A stretch of 45,940 nucleotides of DNA, from contig JAGXHJ010000075.1 in assembly GCA_024636315.1 (NCBI GenBank), forward strand, positions 1-45,940, given 5' to 3'. Shown here piece by piece: positions 10,479 to 19,341 of the stretch. The number at the start of each line of letters is the position of its first letter. Positions within the stretch are counted from its first letter, which is position 1. Below the pieces are notes generated by a model. That model worked only from the letters and a program-made list of their open reading frames with translations. It ran no database searches and was not told the DNA's origin. The DNA comes from Methylophaga sp. Its GTDB lineage: Bacteria > Pseudomonadota > Gammaproteobacteria > Nitrosococcales > Methylophagaceae. The position numbers and the translations under genes were made by a program.

Positions 10479-12089
10479 CTAGGTTGCAGCTCGACCTTTT
10501 TGTGGAAATAGCCCATTAGGTCGTTTCTGAATAAATAAAATGATGAATATCAGTACCAATATTTTAGCTAACACAGCCCCTGCCCAAGGCTCGAGTAATT
10601 TATTGGTAATGCCCAAACTTAATCCAGCCACTAAGGTTCCCCACAAATTACCTACACCACCAAATACAACCACCATAAATGAGTCGATAATATAAGCTTG
10701 GCCAAGATTTGGACCTACATTGGTGAGTTGGCTAAGTGCCACGCCGGCTACACCCGCAATACCTGAGCCTAGACCAAAAGTCATCGCATCAACCCAATTA
10801 GCTTTAACCCCCATTGATCTCGCCATAGCACGATTTTGGGAAACGGCTCTTACCTTCAGCCCAAGCGTTGTTTTCTTCAATATAAACAATAGTATGGAAA
10901 AAACGATTAAAGCGAAAGCAATGATATAGAGGCGATTTAAGGTCAACGCTAATGCGTCATTAATCTGCCATACCCCGCTCATCCATGACGGTGTTTCTAC
11001 GGCACGATTCAATGGACTGAATATTGTGCGGACAAGCTGTTGCAAGACTAAGCTGACACCAAATGTGGCTAATAAAGTCTCAAGTGGTCTGCCATACAAG
11101 AAGCGAATAATGCCACGTTCTATTAAGATGCCAACCGATCCAGAAACGATAAATGCGAGAGGGATAGCAATCAAAACAGAGTATTCGATTAAGTTTGGCA
11201 ACCAAAGTTGAACAACATAGGTGGTATATGCACCCAGCATAATCAATTCGCCATGGGCCATATTGATAACGCCCATTACACCAAAGGTTATCGCCAATCC
11301 AATTGCCGCGAGTACCAATACCGAACCAAGACTTAAACCAAAAAATAATGTTTCAATTTTGGCATATCGACTAACTCGTTGATCTATCTTCGCTAATGTT
11401 TTTGTCGCTAGTTGTTTGATTTCTGGATCTTTTGCATTTTCGATGACTTCTGCAAGTACTTGACGGACACTGGGGTTAACACTGTCCTTCACTTTTGCTA
11501 TTAAACTAAGGGTATCGCCTTCATTCTTCTTAAGCAGTAAGGTTGAAATAGCAATATTCAATTGTGCTTTGACTTCATCGTCCTGTTCTAATTCAAAGCG
11601 CTTTTGTAAAAAAGCTAATTGTCCAACATCTATTTGACTTAATACTTGAGCAACAGCTGTTTTTCTTACGTCTGCATCTTCATCATTGAGTTCAATCATT
11701 GCCAGCGAATCACGTAATGTAGTGCGCAGGCTATTGCTGATAATAACTTTTTTCCATTCTGATGACTTAATCACCTCCAGCTTTTCGCCCGTTAATACCG
11801 CGACGGCATATTCTTTACTATTCTTCTCTGATAAGACGGCGATTAATTTATCTGATTTGCGATAGTGGAGTTGACTATTAAGTAAGGCATTTATCACCAT
11901 TGCCAAACGTTTGTCTTTGCTTTGAGCAAGCTTATCTATAGCCTGAGTTCGTGTTTTAAAATTAGACGATGTTAAACCTGAAAGCGTAGCGACAAAATCA
12001 GATGGCGTCTCATCATTGGCAAAGGATGAAGAATTAAAAGGCAGTATTACCATCAGCATTACTACGAACAATCTAGTTATGTATGTCAT
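10479..12089 (-). CDS. urtB: Urea ABC transporter permease UrtB (long form with periplasmic N-domain)
   Basis: 536 aa. A signal peptide (about residues 1-25) and a periplasmic helical repeat domain of about 220 residues precede the LivH-like membrane part, which begins near FGLSLGSVLVLAAIGLAIT and contains MGVINMAHGELIMLGAYTTY and FGGVGNLWGTLVAG. The long N-domain is typical of proteobacterial UrtB and absent from LivH. The 160 bases upstream contain two hairpins (see separate entries), so its expression is probably uncoupled from and lower than that of urtA. Confidence 0.93.
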   Translation of the reverse strand: MTYITRLFVVMLMVILPFNSSSFANDETPSDFVATLSGLTSSNFKTRTQAIDKLAQSKDKRLAMVINALLNSQLHYRKSDKLIAVLSEKNSKEYAVAVLTGEKLEVIKSSEWKKVIISNSLRTTLRDSLAMIELNDEDADVRKTAVAQVLSQIDVGQLAFLQKRFELEQDDEVKAQLNIAISTLLLKKNEGDTLSLIAKVKDSVNPSVRQVLAEVIENAKDPEIKQLATKTLAKIDQRVSRYAKIETLFFGLSLGSVLVLAAIGLAITFGVMGVINMAHGELIMLGAYTTYVVQLWLPNLIEYSVLIAIPLAFIVSGSVGILIERGIIRFLYGRPLETLLATFGVSLVLQQLVRTIFSPLNRAVETPSWMSGVWQINDALALTLNRLYIIAFALIVFSILLFILKKTTLGLKVRAVSQNRAMARSMGVKANWVDAMTFGLGSGIAGVAGVALSQLTNVGPNLGQAYIIDSFMVVVFGGVGNLWGTLVAGLSLGITNKLLEPWAGAVLAKILVLIFIILFIQKRPNGLFPQKGRAAT

Positions 12090-12115
12090 TACTCACACTC
12101 TTAAAAATTATGGGA

Positions 12116-12145
12116 TTTTTGAATAAAGCGGTCTTTATTCAAAAA
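12116..12145 (-). promoter_or_regulatory. Perfect 13-bp inverted repeat in the urtB leader
   Basis: TTTTTGAATAAAG (12116-12128) and CTTTATTCAAAAA (12133-12145) are exact reverse complements with a 4-base spacer, 27 bases upstream of the urtB ATG. It is AT-rich. It could be an RNA stem protecting the processed urtB mRNA, or a protein operator. No T-run distinct from the stem follows. Confidence 0.45.
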
Positions 12146-12188
12146 TGACTCAATCTTAGATCAAATTAGCGGTGATCTATATAATTCC

Positions 12189-12226
12189 AAAAAAAAAGAG
12201 GCCAGACACAAAAGCGGTGTCTGGCC
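12189..12226 (-). terminator. Intrinsic terminator between urtA and urtB
   Basis: On the minus strand GGCCAGACAC and GTGTCTGGCC (+ coordinates 12200-12209 and 12217-12226) form a 10-bp GC-rich stem with a 7-base loop. It is followed after CTC by a run of nine T (12189-12197 on +). It lies just after the urtA stop (12250). It should stop most transcripts there and leave the binding protein in excess over the permease, the usual arrangement for ABC importers. Confidence 0.8.
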
Positions 12227-12249
12227 CACGCATCAAACGCTTCTAGTCA

Positions 12250-13536
12250 TTAGAAGTTCTGACCTGAACATTTCGCTGTTTTCACATTGTAGCTACCGCA
12301 AGACAATGGCGCACGCCAGTCAGAAATAATGTCTTTAGAGCCTTCTAAATAGTCAGACCATGCATCACCCGCTACTAAGCCAGATGTTTCCCAAACAGTA
12401 CCAAACTGACCATCATCTTGAATTTCACCAATAATGACAGGTTTAGTAATGTGATGATTTGGCATCATCGCCGCGTAACCACCCGTTAGATTTGGAACTG
12501 AAATACCAATGATGGCATCTTGTACCGCAGTAGGATCCGTTGTACCTGCTTTTTCTACCGCTTTAACCCACATATTGAAACCAATATACGTTGCTTCCAT
12601 CGGATCATTCGTTACACGTTTGTCATCTTTAGTGAATTTGTGCCATTCAGTAATGAACTTAGAGTTAGCATCTGCATCAATGCTCATGAAGTAGTTCCAT
12701 GCCGCTAAGTGACCCACTAACGGTTTAGTGTCCATACCAGATAGTTCTTCTTCACCCACTGAGAATGCAATAACTGGAATATCTTCAGCAGAAATACCTT
12801 GGTTACCTAGTTCTTTGTAGAAAGGCACGTTAGCATCACCATTGATCGTCGAAACGACGGCTGTTTTTTTGCCTTTAGAACCAAATTTTTTGATATCAGA
12901 TACAATTGATTGCCAGTCAGAATGACCAAATGGTGTGTAGTTGATCATGATATCTTCAGCGGCAACCCCTTTAGATTTCAAATACGCTTCAAGAATTTTG
13001 TTCGTTGTACGTGGGTAAACATAGTCCGTCCCCGCTAATACCCAACGCTTAACACCACTATTATTCATCAAATAATCAACTGCCGGTATAGCTTGTTGGT
13101 TTGGCGCAGCACCGGTGTAGAACACATTTTTCGATGATTCTTCACCTTCATACTGAACTGGGTAGAAAAGGATGCTGTTTGATTCTTCGAACACTGGCAA
13201 TACAGATTTACGTGAAACAGACGTCCAACAACCGAAAACCGCTGCCACTTTTTCTTTATCTACTAATTCTTTCGCTTTTTCAGCAAATAAAGGCCAGTTA
13301 GAGGCAGGGTCAACAACAACAGGTTCTAATTTTTTACCTAAGAGGCCACCTTTTTTATTTTGTTCCTCAATCAACATCAACACCGTATCTTTCAATGTTG
13401 TTTCACTGATCGCCATAGTGCCTGATAATGAATGTAAGACACCGACTTTGATTGTGTCATCAGCGGCATAGGCGCTGCTTGCCATTAATACGCCAACTGA
13501 AACTAATGATGTTAGTAATTTACGTTTGAGACTCAT
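12250..13536 (-). CDS. urtA: Urea ABC transporter substrate-binding protein UrtA
   Basis: 428 aa. A signal peptide (cut near AYA|ADDTIKVG) precedes a type I periplasmic binding protein fold: VGVLHSLSGTMAISETTLKD, VAAVFGCWTSVSRKSVLPVFE, LFYPVQYEGEESSKN, NYFMSIDADANSKFI and the tail LSCGSYNVKTAKCSGQNF. These match UrtA (TIGR03407-type) rather than amino-acid-binding LivK or amide-binding FmdD/AmiC. It captures urea in the periplasm for UrtBCDE. It lies 38 bases downstream of the porin gene with no room for a strong promoter, so the two are probably co-transcribed. Confidence 0.95.
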   Translation of the reverse strand: MSLKRKLLTSLVSVGVLMASSAYAADDTIKVGVLHSLSGTMAISETTLKDTVLMLIEEQNKKGGLLGKKLEPVVVDPASNWPLFAEKAKELVDKEKVAAVFGCWTSVSRKSVLPVFEESNSILFYPVQYEGEESSKNVFYTGAAPNQQAIPAVDYLMNNSGVKRWVLAGTDYVYPRTTNKILEAYLKSKGVAAEDIMINYTPFGHSDWQSIVSDIKKFGSKGKKTAVVSTINGDANVPFYKELGNQGISAEDIPVIAFSVGEEELSGMDTKPLVGHLAAWNYFMSIDADANSKFITEWHKFTKDDKRVTNDPMEATYIGFNMWVKAVEKAGTTDPTAVQDAIIGISVPNLTGGYAAMMPNHHITKPVIIGEIQDDGQFGTVWETSGLVAGDAWSDYLEGSKDIISDWRAPLSCGSYNVKTAKCSGQNF

Positions 13537-13574
13537 GTTTTATTTCTCCGAAATTTATAGCGTTAAGATGTTGA

Positions 13575-14735
13575 TTAATATTGGAATTGGTAACCGATAA
13601 CAAAAGCATCAGTCTCCGTACCACCATCAGTGTCAGAATTTGTATAAGCGACCATCACTCTTGAATTAACACCATCAATAAGATAGTTAAAGCCTACGTC
13701 GATTGTTTCAGTGTCAGCGCCACCTTCTGGACTTACTTCTGAATAGGCAAAGTAAGGTTGAATTTTGCCAATACCCATTTTTCTAGGCATTAGATATAAG
13801 GCTGTTGCTTTCCAAGAATCACCTTCAAACAAACCAAAAGAGTTTGTTTTGCCATCTAGGTCGAAATCTTTATATGCAGCTTCAACAGTGATGACACCTT
13901 TATTCTCTAGAACAGTTTCATAAAGGACATCGGCATATAAACCAGTAAAGTCACCTAAATCACCGACTGTACCTGCTGCATCTTCTTCCATTTGCGCTGC
14001 TACAGATACTGTTAATACATCACCTGCGCCACCGTAATATGTACTGCTCGTATAATATCCGGGATTACTTTCAACATTTAAGAAGTTGTAGCTGAAGCGG
14101 CCAGAATATAAAAAGTTATCATCTGGATCAGCATCTGTACCACCTGTACTTTCATAACCTTCGAAAACACCTACAGCATAAGTGAAGCGTTTTTCTTCGC
14201 CTAAAGCACCCCATACCGTCACACCTTCATCACGACCGTATAAACCGGCATTACCAGCACCATGATCTTCACCCCAATCGGCTGGACCAAATGGTGTTTT
14301 AGCCCAATTCCAGATATTCGCATAATATGGACCACTCATTTCCTCGCGATCTGCTGGTACCAACATACGTCCAACCCAAACATTAAATTCAGGGCTAATT
14401 GTAAACTTACCTATAGCATCTAAAATGCCATACTCCGTATCAAATGGGGCGTTTGAACTACTCCAAAAAGCTTCAGTATTAAATTCAAAGCCAACATTTT
14501 TTGTGATTTGACCATTGACGTAGATACGAGCACTATCTAGATTAAAATCATTAGACCAGTCGTCACCACTAGGTGATGCATCTTCAACTGCTGCAAAGCT
14601 TGTTCTTGCACCGATGCCAACACTTATCCATTTGCCGTTGTCACCCTCAATCTTTGCACCCGCCATCGCTGATGTAGCGACCATAAGGGTGCTTGCCACA
14701 GCGACCAAGCCAGTTAGTTTTTTCAATTTACTCAT
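13575..14735 (-). CDS. Outer-membrane porin of the urea operon
   Basis: 386 aa with a signal peptide (cut near AMA|GAKIEGDN) and a beta-barrel pattern ending in the outer-membrane signature VIGYQFQY with a terminal aromatic. It resembles porins encoded beside amide/urea ABC transporters, such as FmdC of Methylophilus, where an outer-membrane protein is induced with short-chain amide and urea uptake. Its place directly before urtA suggests it widens outer-membrane entry of urea when urea is scarce. Substrate preference is inferred from context only. It is headed by its own 267-base regulatory gap carrying a tandem TACGTA site. Confidence 0.85.
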   Translation of the reverse strand: MSKLKKLTGLVAVASTLMVATSAMAGAKIEGDNGKWISVGIGARTSFAAVEDASPSGDDWSNDFNLDSARIYVNGQITKNVGFEFNTEAFWSSSNAPFDTEYGILDAIGKFTISPEFNVWVGRMLVPADREEMSGPYYANIWNWAKTPFGPADWGEDHGAGNAGLYGRDEGVTVWGALGEEKRFTYAVGVFEGYESTGGTDADPDDNFLYSGRFSYNFLNVESNPGYYTSSTYYGGAGDVLTVSVAAQMEEDAAGTVGDLGDFTGLYADVLYETVLENKGVITVEAAYKDFDLDGKTNSFGLFEGDSWKATALYLMPRKMGIGKIQPYFAYSEVSPEGGADTETIDVGFNYLIDGVNSRVMVAYTNSDTDGGTETDAFVIGYQFQY

Positions 14736-14789
14736 TTGCCTTACCCCTATTACTATCTAAAAGTCATATGAAAACCGTGTTCGAAAGTA

Positions 14790-14834
14790 ATACTAATGAG
14801 GGAGGGGTAATTTCTATATACGTAAACCTACGTA
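14790..14834 (-). promoter_or_regulatory. Candidate promoter and tandem TACGTA operator for porin-urt operon
   Basis: Two TACGTA hexamers (14819-14824 and 14829-14834), each a palindrome, are spaced exactly 10 bases apart, one helical turn. On the minus strand a -10-like TAGTAT (+ 14790-14795) follows about 25 bases downstream, placing the pair near -45 where an activator would replace a -35 box. The rest of the 14736-15002 gap shows no gene. The natural candidate to bind is the LuxR-type regulator encoded immediately upstream. Its binding here is inference. Confidence 0.55.
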
Positions 14835-15002
14835 CAAAATCCTAAGCTATTGTTTTTAAATGTGAATAAATGGGGGGTGAAACTACGCAATTGCCATTTA
14901 TTAGCTGAACTAATTGCTAGAGAAAATTGTCAGCGGCTTTATTGCGGCAATTGTTATCGCTACTTAGTGAATTCGCCGTTGTGGCAACTGCGTTAATGTT
15001 TT

Positions 15003-15926
15003 TCAAGAAGAAACGGGTGAACCACGAAGCTTATTAACGGCCATTGCAGCTGCTGCTGTCCGACTTTCGGCACCCAATTTAATTAATACGTGCTCCATGT
15101 GCTTACTGACTGTTCTTGGGCTTGTACCTAATATTTCACCAATCAATTTATCGGTTTTACCTAATGTCGCCCAGTGAAGCACTTCTGCTTCACGATTGGT
15201 CAGCTTGAATATCGCTTTCAAAGCCTGAATTTGATTCGATTCTGACTCTTCACGTAGTAAAAAAAGCCATTGTTCATCACTATCGATATCGTTAGCTGTG
15301 AAAACAAGACGGCCATGACTGTTCTCGTGTTTAAACGGTGTAGATTTCGCTTTATTGTTTGAAAGTTGCTGAACCCATGGTGATAAAACAGAAAGATCAT
15401 ACTCACCAGTGAGGTCATTTTTGGCAAAATAATTATGGATCAGCTGCTTTGATAAAGGTGATTGCCAAATAATTTTTGTTGTACCTGGTAAAAAAGCAAT
15501 CGCCGCCTGACCAAAGGCATCGAGAGCACTTTGTGTTTGGCTCATCCTTCGAGCAGTACCCAAGTGGGTTTCCAATCGAGCAATGACTTCAGTTGGATTC
15601 AAAGGTTTAGTGACATAATCAATACCTCCGGCAGAGAACCCAGCGACAACATGCTCAGACTCAGTCAGACCTGTCATAAAAATAACGGGGATATGACGAG
15701 TATTTAGATCTTGTTTAAGTCGTTTACAAACCTCGAAACCATCCATTCCCGGCATAACACCATCAAGTAAAACAATGTCTGGGGCCAATTCATGACAGAT
15801 TTTTATGGCGGAAGCACCATTGGTCGCGACTAAAACAGTATAACCAGACTCATCTAGACTATCGTGCAACAATGCGAGTGTATCTGGCGTATCATCAACG
15901 ACTAAAACAAGTGCACTTTCCTTCAT
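15003..15926 (-). CDS. LuxR-family response regulator (REC-PAS-like-HTH)
   Basis: 307 aa from ATG 15926, which overlaps the end of the kinase gene region (its stop is at 15928-15930) and has a GGAG ribosome site. A longer start at 15953 is possible but would overlap the kinase gene by 26 bases. The receiver domain has VVDDT, phospho-acceptor Asp55 in LLDGVMPG, Thr in FMTG and Lys in VTKPLNP. A middle segment (about 135-235) looks PAS-like. The C-terminal HTH is LTNREAEVLHWATLGKTD followed by GTSPRTVSKHMEHVLIKLG. It is the obvious partner of the adjacent hybrid kinase and the likely activator of the downstream porin/urea operon. Confidence 0.9.
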   Translation of the reverse strand: MKESALVLVVDDTPDTLALLHDSLDESGYTVLVATNGASAIKICHELAPDIVLLDGVMPGMDGFEVCKRLKQDLNTRHIPVIFMTGLTESEHVVAGFSAGGIDYVTKPLNPTEVIARLETHLGTARRMSQTQSALDAFGQAAIAFLPGTTKIIWQSPLSKQLIHNYFAKNDLTGEYDLSVLSPWVQQLSNNKAKSTPFKHENSHGRLVFTANDIDSDEQWLFLLREESESNQIQALKAIFKLTNREAEVLHWATLGKTDKLIGEILGTSPRTVSKHMEHVLIKLGAESRTAAAAMAVNKLRGSPVSS

Positions 15927-15927
15927 A

Positions 15928-18900
15928 TCACTTGTTCTCCAAGGCGGTTTCAATAAACTGTTTCAATGCATCTAAATCGAAGGATTGAGTCATATCTTTC
16001 ATGTTATGAATAAATTCAGGATTAGCCTGCTCTTGTTGCTCAATCTCATTAAGTAGATTTTTAACTCCAGCCATATAACCAAGATCAATGAAGTTCAGAA
16101 GTGATTCTAATTGTTCCGTGGGTGGAAATTGATATACCGGTTCCTGAACAATAACTTTCTCATTACTTTTCTGTGAGTAGATCCACTCTAAAGGTAACTG
16201 CGTACCAATCCAATTGATCAAATCAATTAAATTAACAGGCTTCACTATAAAGTCATCAGCCGTCATGTGCGATGTATTTTCTAAATTTCTATCGAATGCA
16301 TTGGCAGATATGATTGCAATATTAACCTCTGAATGATGAATATTCCGAATAATATTAATCGTTTCCCAACCATCCATTTGAGGCATAGCAAGATCCATAA
16401 AAATAATATCAGGGTTAAACGATTGGTAGACTTGTAAACAAGCGATTCCAGATTCAGCTGCTTTGACTTCAAATCCTAATGGCTTGAGTACATTAATCAA
16501 TAGTTCTCTATCAAGAGGCTCATTGTCGACGACGAGTATCTTATAACGTGGACCTTTATAAGCTATTGGCATTTGATGAACAGGCAATGGTGGGAAGTCA
16601 CCATCAACTCGAATACTAGGTAGGAACAGACGTAGATTAAAACATGTCCCCTTTCCCAGTTCGCTGCGAATTTTCATATCCCCGCCCATCAGTTCAGTTA
16701 ACAATTTACTGATTGTTAAACCCAGACCAGTACCACCGGTACCCTGAACAGAGCTTCCTCTGACAAACGGTTCAAAAATTGTTTCCAGCTCCTCATCGCT
16801 GATACCTGGTCCAGTATCTCTAACTTCCGCCAGCAATAGCGTATGCGCATAGCTAAAGTGAATATACACACTGCCTTTTACCGTATATTTGACCGCATTA
16901 CCTAATATATTAATCAAGATCTGCGTTAGTCTTTTTTGATCTGCTTTTACAACTGCAGGCAAGTTTGAATCGATGATGTATTTGAAATCCAGACCTTTAT
17001 TTCTAGCTTGAATTTCAAACATGCTAATAATTTGCTGTAGAAATTCTGGTAGTCGTAAAGGCTTGATATCAAACTGTAACTTGCCACTTTCTATTCTAGC
17101 GATATCCAAAGTGCCATCGATTAATGACAATAGGTGATCACCACTACGCAGAATAACTTCCGTCGCATAACGATTTGATGAAATAATTTTTTCATCATTA
17201 TTTAATAGTTGCGCATAGCCAAGAATACTATTTAAAGGTGTTCTTAACTCATGGCTAATTCCGGTTATATAACGGCTTTTAGCATCATTGGCCAGTTCAG
17301 CAGCCATTTTGGCCTTCTGTAACTCGACATCAGTTTGCATATGTAATGTGATTTCGCGTTGCAATAATTGATTCTGATTATTCGACTCTTGTTGTGCCAC
17401 TTTTCTGCTTTGCGACGTTAATACCAACCACCAAACAATCACCGTACCCACTAAAATAAGTGCATAAAAAACCTTTAGAAAACCATCTTGGATCAGGGGT
17501 AAAACCATGTCTGAAAATTCTGTCACCGTCAACGATACGTTAATGTAAATCAAGCCAAGAATCGAAGCGAGTACAACGATAGTTAAGAACATAAGTAGTA
17601 AATAATGACCAACACCGCTATGTATATTATCAGACCATGAGCGAGGAAGTAGTGAAATGACAATCCGCTGCCACTGAGAGCCTAATGTAGCATCAGGTTT
17701 GCAGGCATCATGGCACCTTACATCTAAGCAACAACACAGTGAGCAAATGGGTCCCTGATATGCTGGACAGTGTGCGACATCATCAATTTCATACTCGCGA
17801 TCACAGACACAGCACGTTGCATGAGTTTGCTTGGCTTTAAATTGATAGGGCGTACGCGCTAAATAATATTTTCCTTTAGTTATCCAGGCAATCAATGGGC
17901 TCATTACAAAAGCCGTTATCATGGCAATAAAAGATGAAAATGACTGAGCCTCCTTACCAAACACACCTAAAAAGGCGGCAACTGATATTAGGGATGCGAG
18001 TCCCATTGCACCCACACCAACAGGATTGATGTCATATAAATAAGCGCGTCTGAACTCAATACCCTTGGGACTTAAACCTAAAGGTTTATTAATAACAAGA
18101 TCGGCGACTACTGCTGCAATCCAGGAGATAGCGATATTGGAGTAAAGGCCAAGCACTTGCTCAAGCGCTTGAAACACGTCAAGCAACATCAGTAATGTTG
18201 CGATAAATACATTAAATACCAACCATACAACCCGACCAGGATGGCTGTGTGTGAGTCGTGCAAAAAAGTTTGACCACGCCAAGGAACCAGCATAAGCATT
18301 CGTTATATTAATTTTTACCTGACAAAGGACGACAAAAAACACCGTGACCGCTAAAATGACATTTACATTTGAGAATACATAACCAAATGCCACGTAATAC
18401 ATATTGGTGGGGTTTTCAGCTTCAGTAAATGACATGCCTGCTCTAATGGCTAAATACGCTAATAACGCACCAATAAATAACTTCAGCATACCGATAATTA
18501 TCCAGCCTGGACCAGCAGCAAGGACGCCGAGATTCCATGCTAGTTTATTTTCACTATTTTTTTGTGGCATAAACCGCAGATAATCTACCTGCTCACCAAT
18601 CTGTGGCACTAACGCTAAAGCGACAGCAATCGCACTTCCAAACATATAAATATTAAAAGTACTCGCATTATCCGTTGATCCAGAAAAAGACCAAAGTTCA
18701 CTGAGAATCGTGGGTTCTTTTAACAGAATAAAGCTGACCGATCCAAACATAAGTAATAACCAGATTGGCTGGGTAAACATTTGAATAGCACTAATTAAGG
18801 TAACGCCATGAGTCACTAACGGTATAACGACAATCGCACATATTAGATAACTAACATAGAGCGGTATATCGAAATATAAGGTCAGAGCATAGGCCATTAT

Positions 18901-19341
18901 TGCCGCCTCTAGGGCAAACAAGATGAAGGTGAAGGTAGCATAAACAAAGGACGAAATCGTGGAGCCTATATAACCAAACCCGGCTCCTCGAGTAAGTAAG
19001 TCCATGTCTAGGCCATACTTAGCAGCATAAAAACTAATTGGCATACTAATTAAAAAGATAATGATGCTGACGGCTAAAATTGCCCAAAAGGCATTATAAA
19101 AGCCATAGTTGACCGCAAGTGTACCGCCAATAGCTTCCTGTACTAAAAATGCAATAGCACCTAATGCGGTATTAGAAACACGAAATATTGACCATTTTCT
19201 AAATGAATGGGGTGTAAAGCGTAATGCATAATCTTCTAGCGTCTCGTTACCTACCCAAGTGTTGTAGTCACGACGACTTTTAATGATACGCATTGGCGCA
19301 TTGTGTTCAGGAGGATCTAGCAATGCATCATTCGTATTCAA
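15928..19341 (-). CDS. NCS1-type permease fused to hybrid histidine kinase (putative transceptor)
   Basis: 1137 aa. Residues about 30-500 are a full NCS1 (cytosine/allantoin/hydantoin permease-like) domain: TPHSFRKWSIFRVSNTALGA, GAGFGYIGSTISSF, about 12 helices. Residues about 507-547 form a Cys-rich patch with ten Cys and several His (CCVCDREYE, HCPAYQGPICSLCCC, RCHDACKP), a plausible metal site. Then come two more helices (about 570-650), a HisKA domain with His697 in GISHELRTPLN, an ATPase domain with N-box NILGNAVKYT and DTGPGIS, GTGLGL, and a receiver with Asp983 in FMDLAMPQMDGW. A C-terminal Hpt-like helical tail is possible but unproven. The start is TTG (19341) with AAGG 7 bases upstream; the next in-frame Met is residue 17. 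It probably senses a nitrogen compound at the inner membrane and controls the adjacent regulator. Whether it also transports is unknown. Confidence 0.9.
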   Translation of the reverse strand: MNTNDALLDPPEHNAPMRIIKSRRDYNTWVGNETLEDYALRFTPHSFRKWSIFRVSNTALGAIAFLVQEAIGGTLAVNYGFYNAFWAILAVSIIIFLISMPISFYAAKYGLDMDLLTRGAGFGYIGSTISSFVYATFTFILFALEAAIMAYALTLYFDIPLYVSYLICAIVVIPLVTHGVTLISAIQMFTQPIWLLLMFGSVSFILLKEPTILSELWSFSGSTDNASTFNIYMFGSAIAVALALVPQIGEQVDYLRFMPQKNSENKLAWNLGVLAAGPGWIIIGMLKLFIGALLAYLAIRAGMSFTEAENPTNMYYVAFGYVFSNVNVILAVTVFFVVLCQVKINITNAYAGSLAWSNFFARLTHSHPGRVVWLVFNVFIATLLMLLDVFQALEQVLGLYSNIAISWIAAVVADLVINKPLGLSPKGIEFRRAYLYDINPVGVGAMGLASLISVAAFLGVFGKEAQSFSSFIAMITAFVMSPLIAWITKGKYYLARTPYQFKAKQTHATCCVCDREYEIDDVAHCPAYQGPICSLCCCLDVRCHDACKPDATLGSQWQRIVISLLPRSWSDNIHSGVGHYLLLMFLTIVVLASILGLIYINVSLTVTEFSDMVLPLIQDGFLKVFYALILVGTVIVWWLVLTSQSRKVAQQESNNQNQLLQREITLHMQTDVELQKAKMAAELANDAKSRYITGISHELRTPLNSILGYAQLLNNDEKIISSNRYATEVILRSGDHLLSLIDGTLDIARIESGKLQFDIKPLRLPEFLQQIISMFEIQARNKGLDFKYIIDSNLPAVVKADQKRLTQILINILGNAVKYTVKGSVYIHFSYAHTLLLAEVRDTGPGISDEELETIFEPFVRGSSVQGTGGTGLGLTISKLLTELMGGDMKIRSELGKGTCFNLRLFLPSIRVDGDFPPLPVHQMPIAYKGPRYKILVVDNEPLDRELLINVLKPLGFEVKAAESGIACLQVYQSFNPDIIFMDLAMPQMDGWETINIIRNIHHSEVNIAIISANAFDRNLENTSHMTADDFIVKPVNLIDLINWIGTQLPLEWIYSQKSNEKVIVQEPVYQFPPTEQLESLLNFIDLGYMAGVKNLLNEIEQQEQANPEFIHNMKDMTQSFDLDALKQFIETALENK

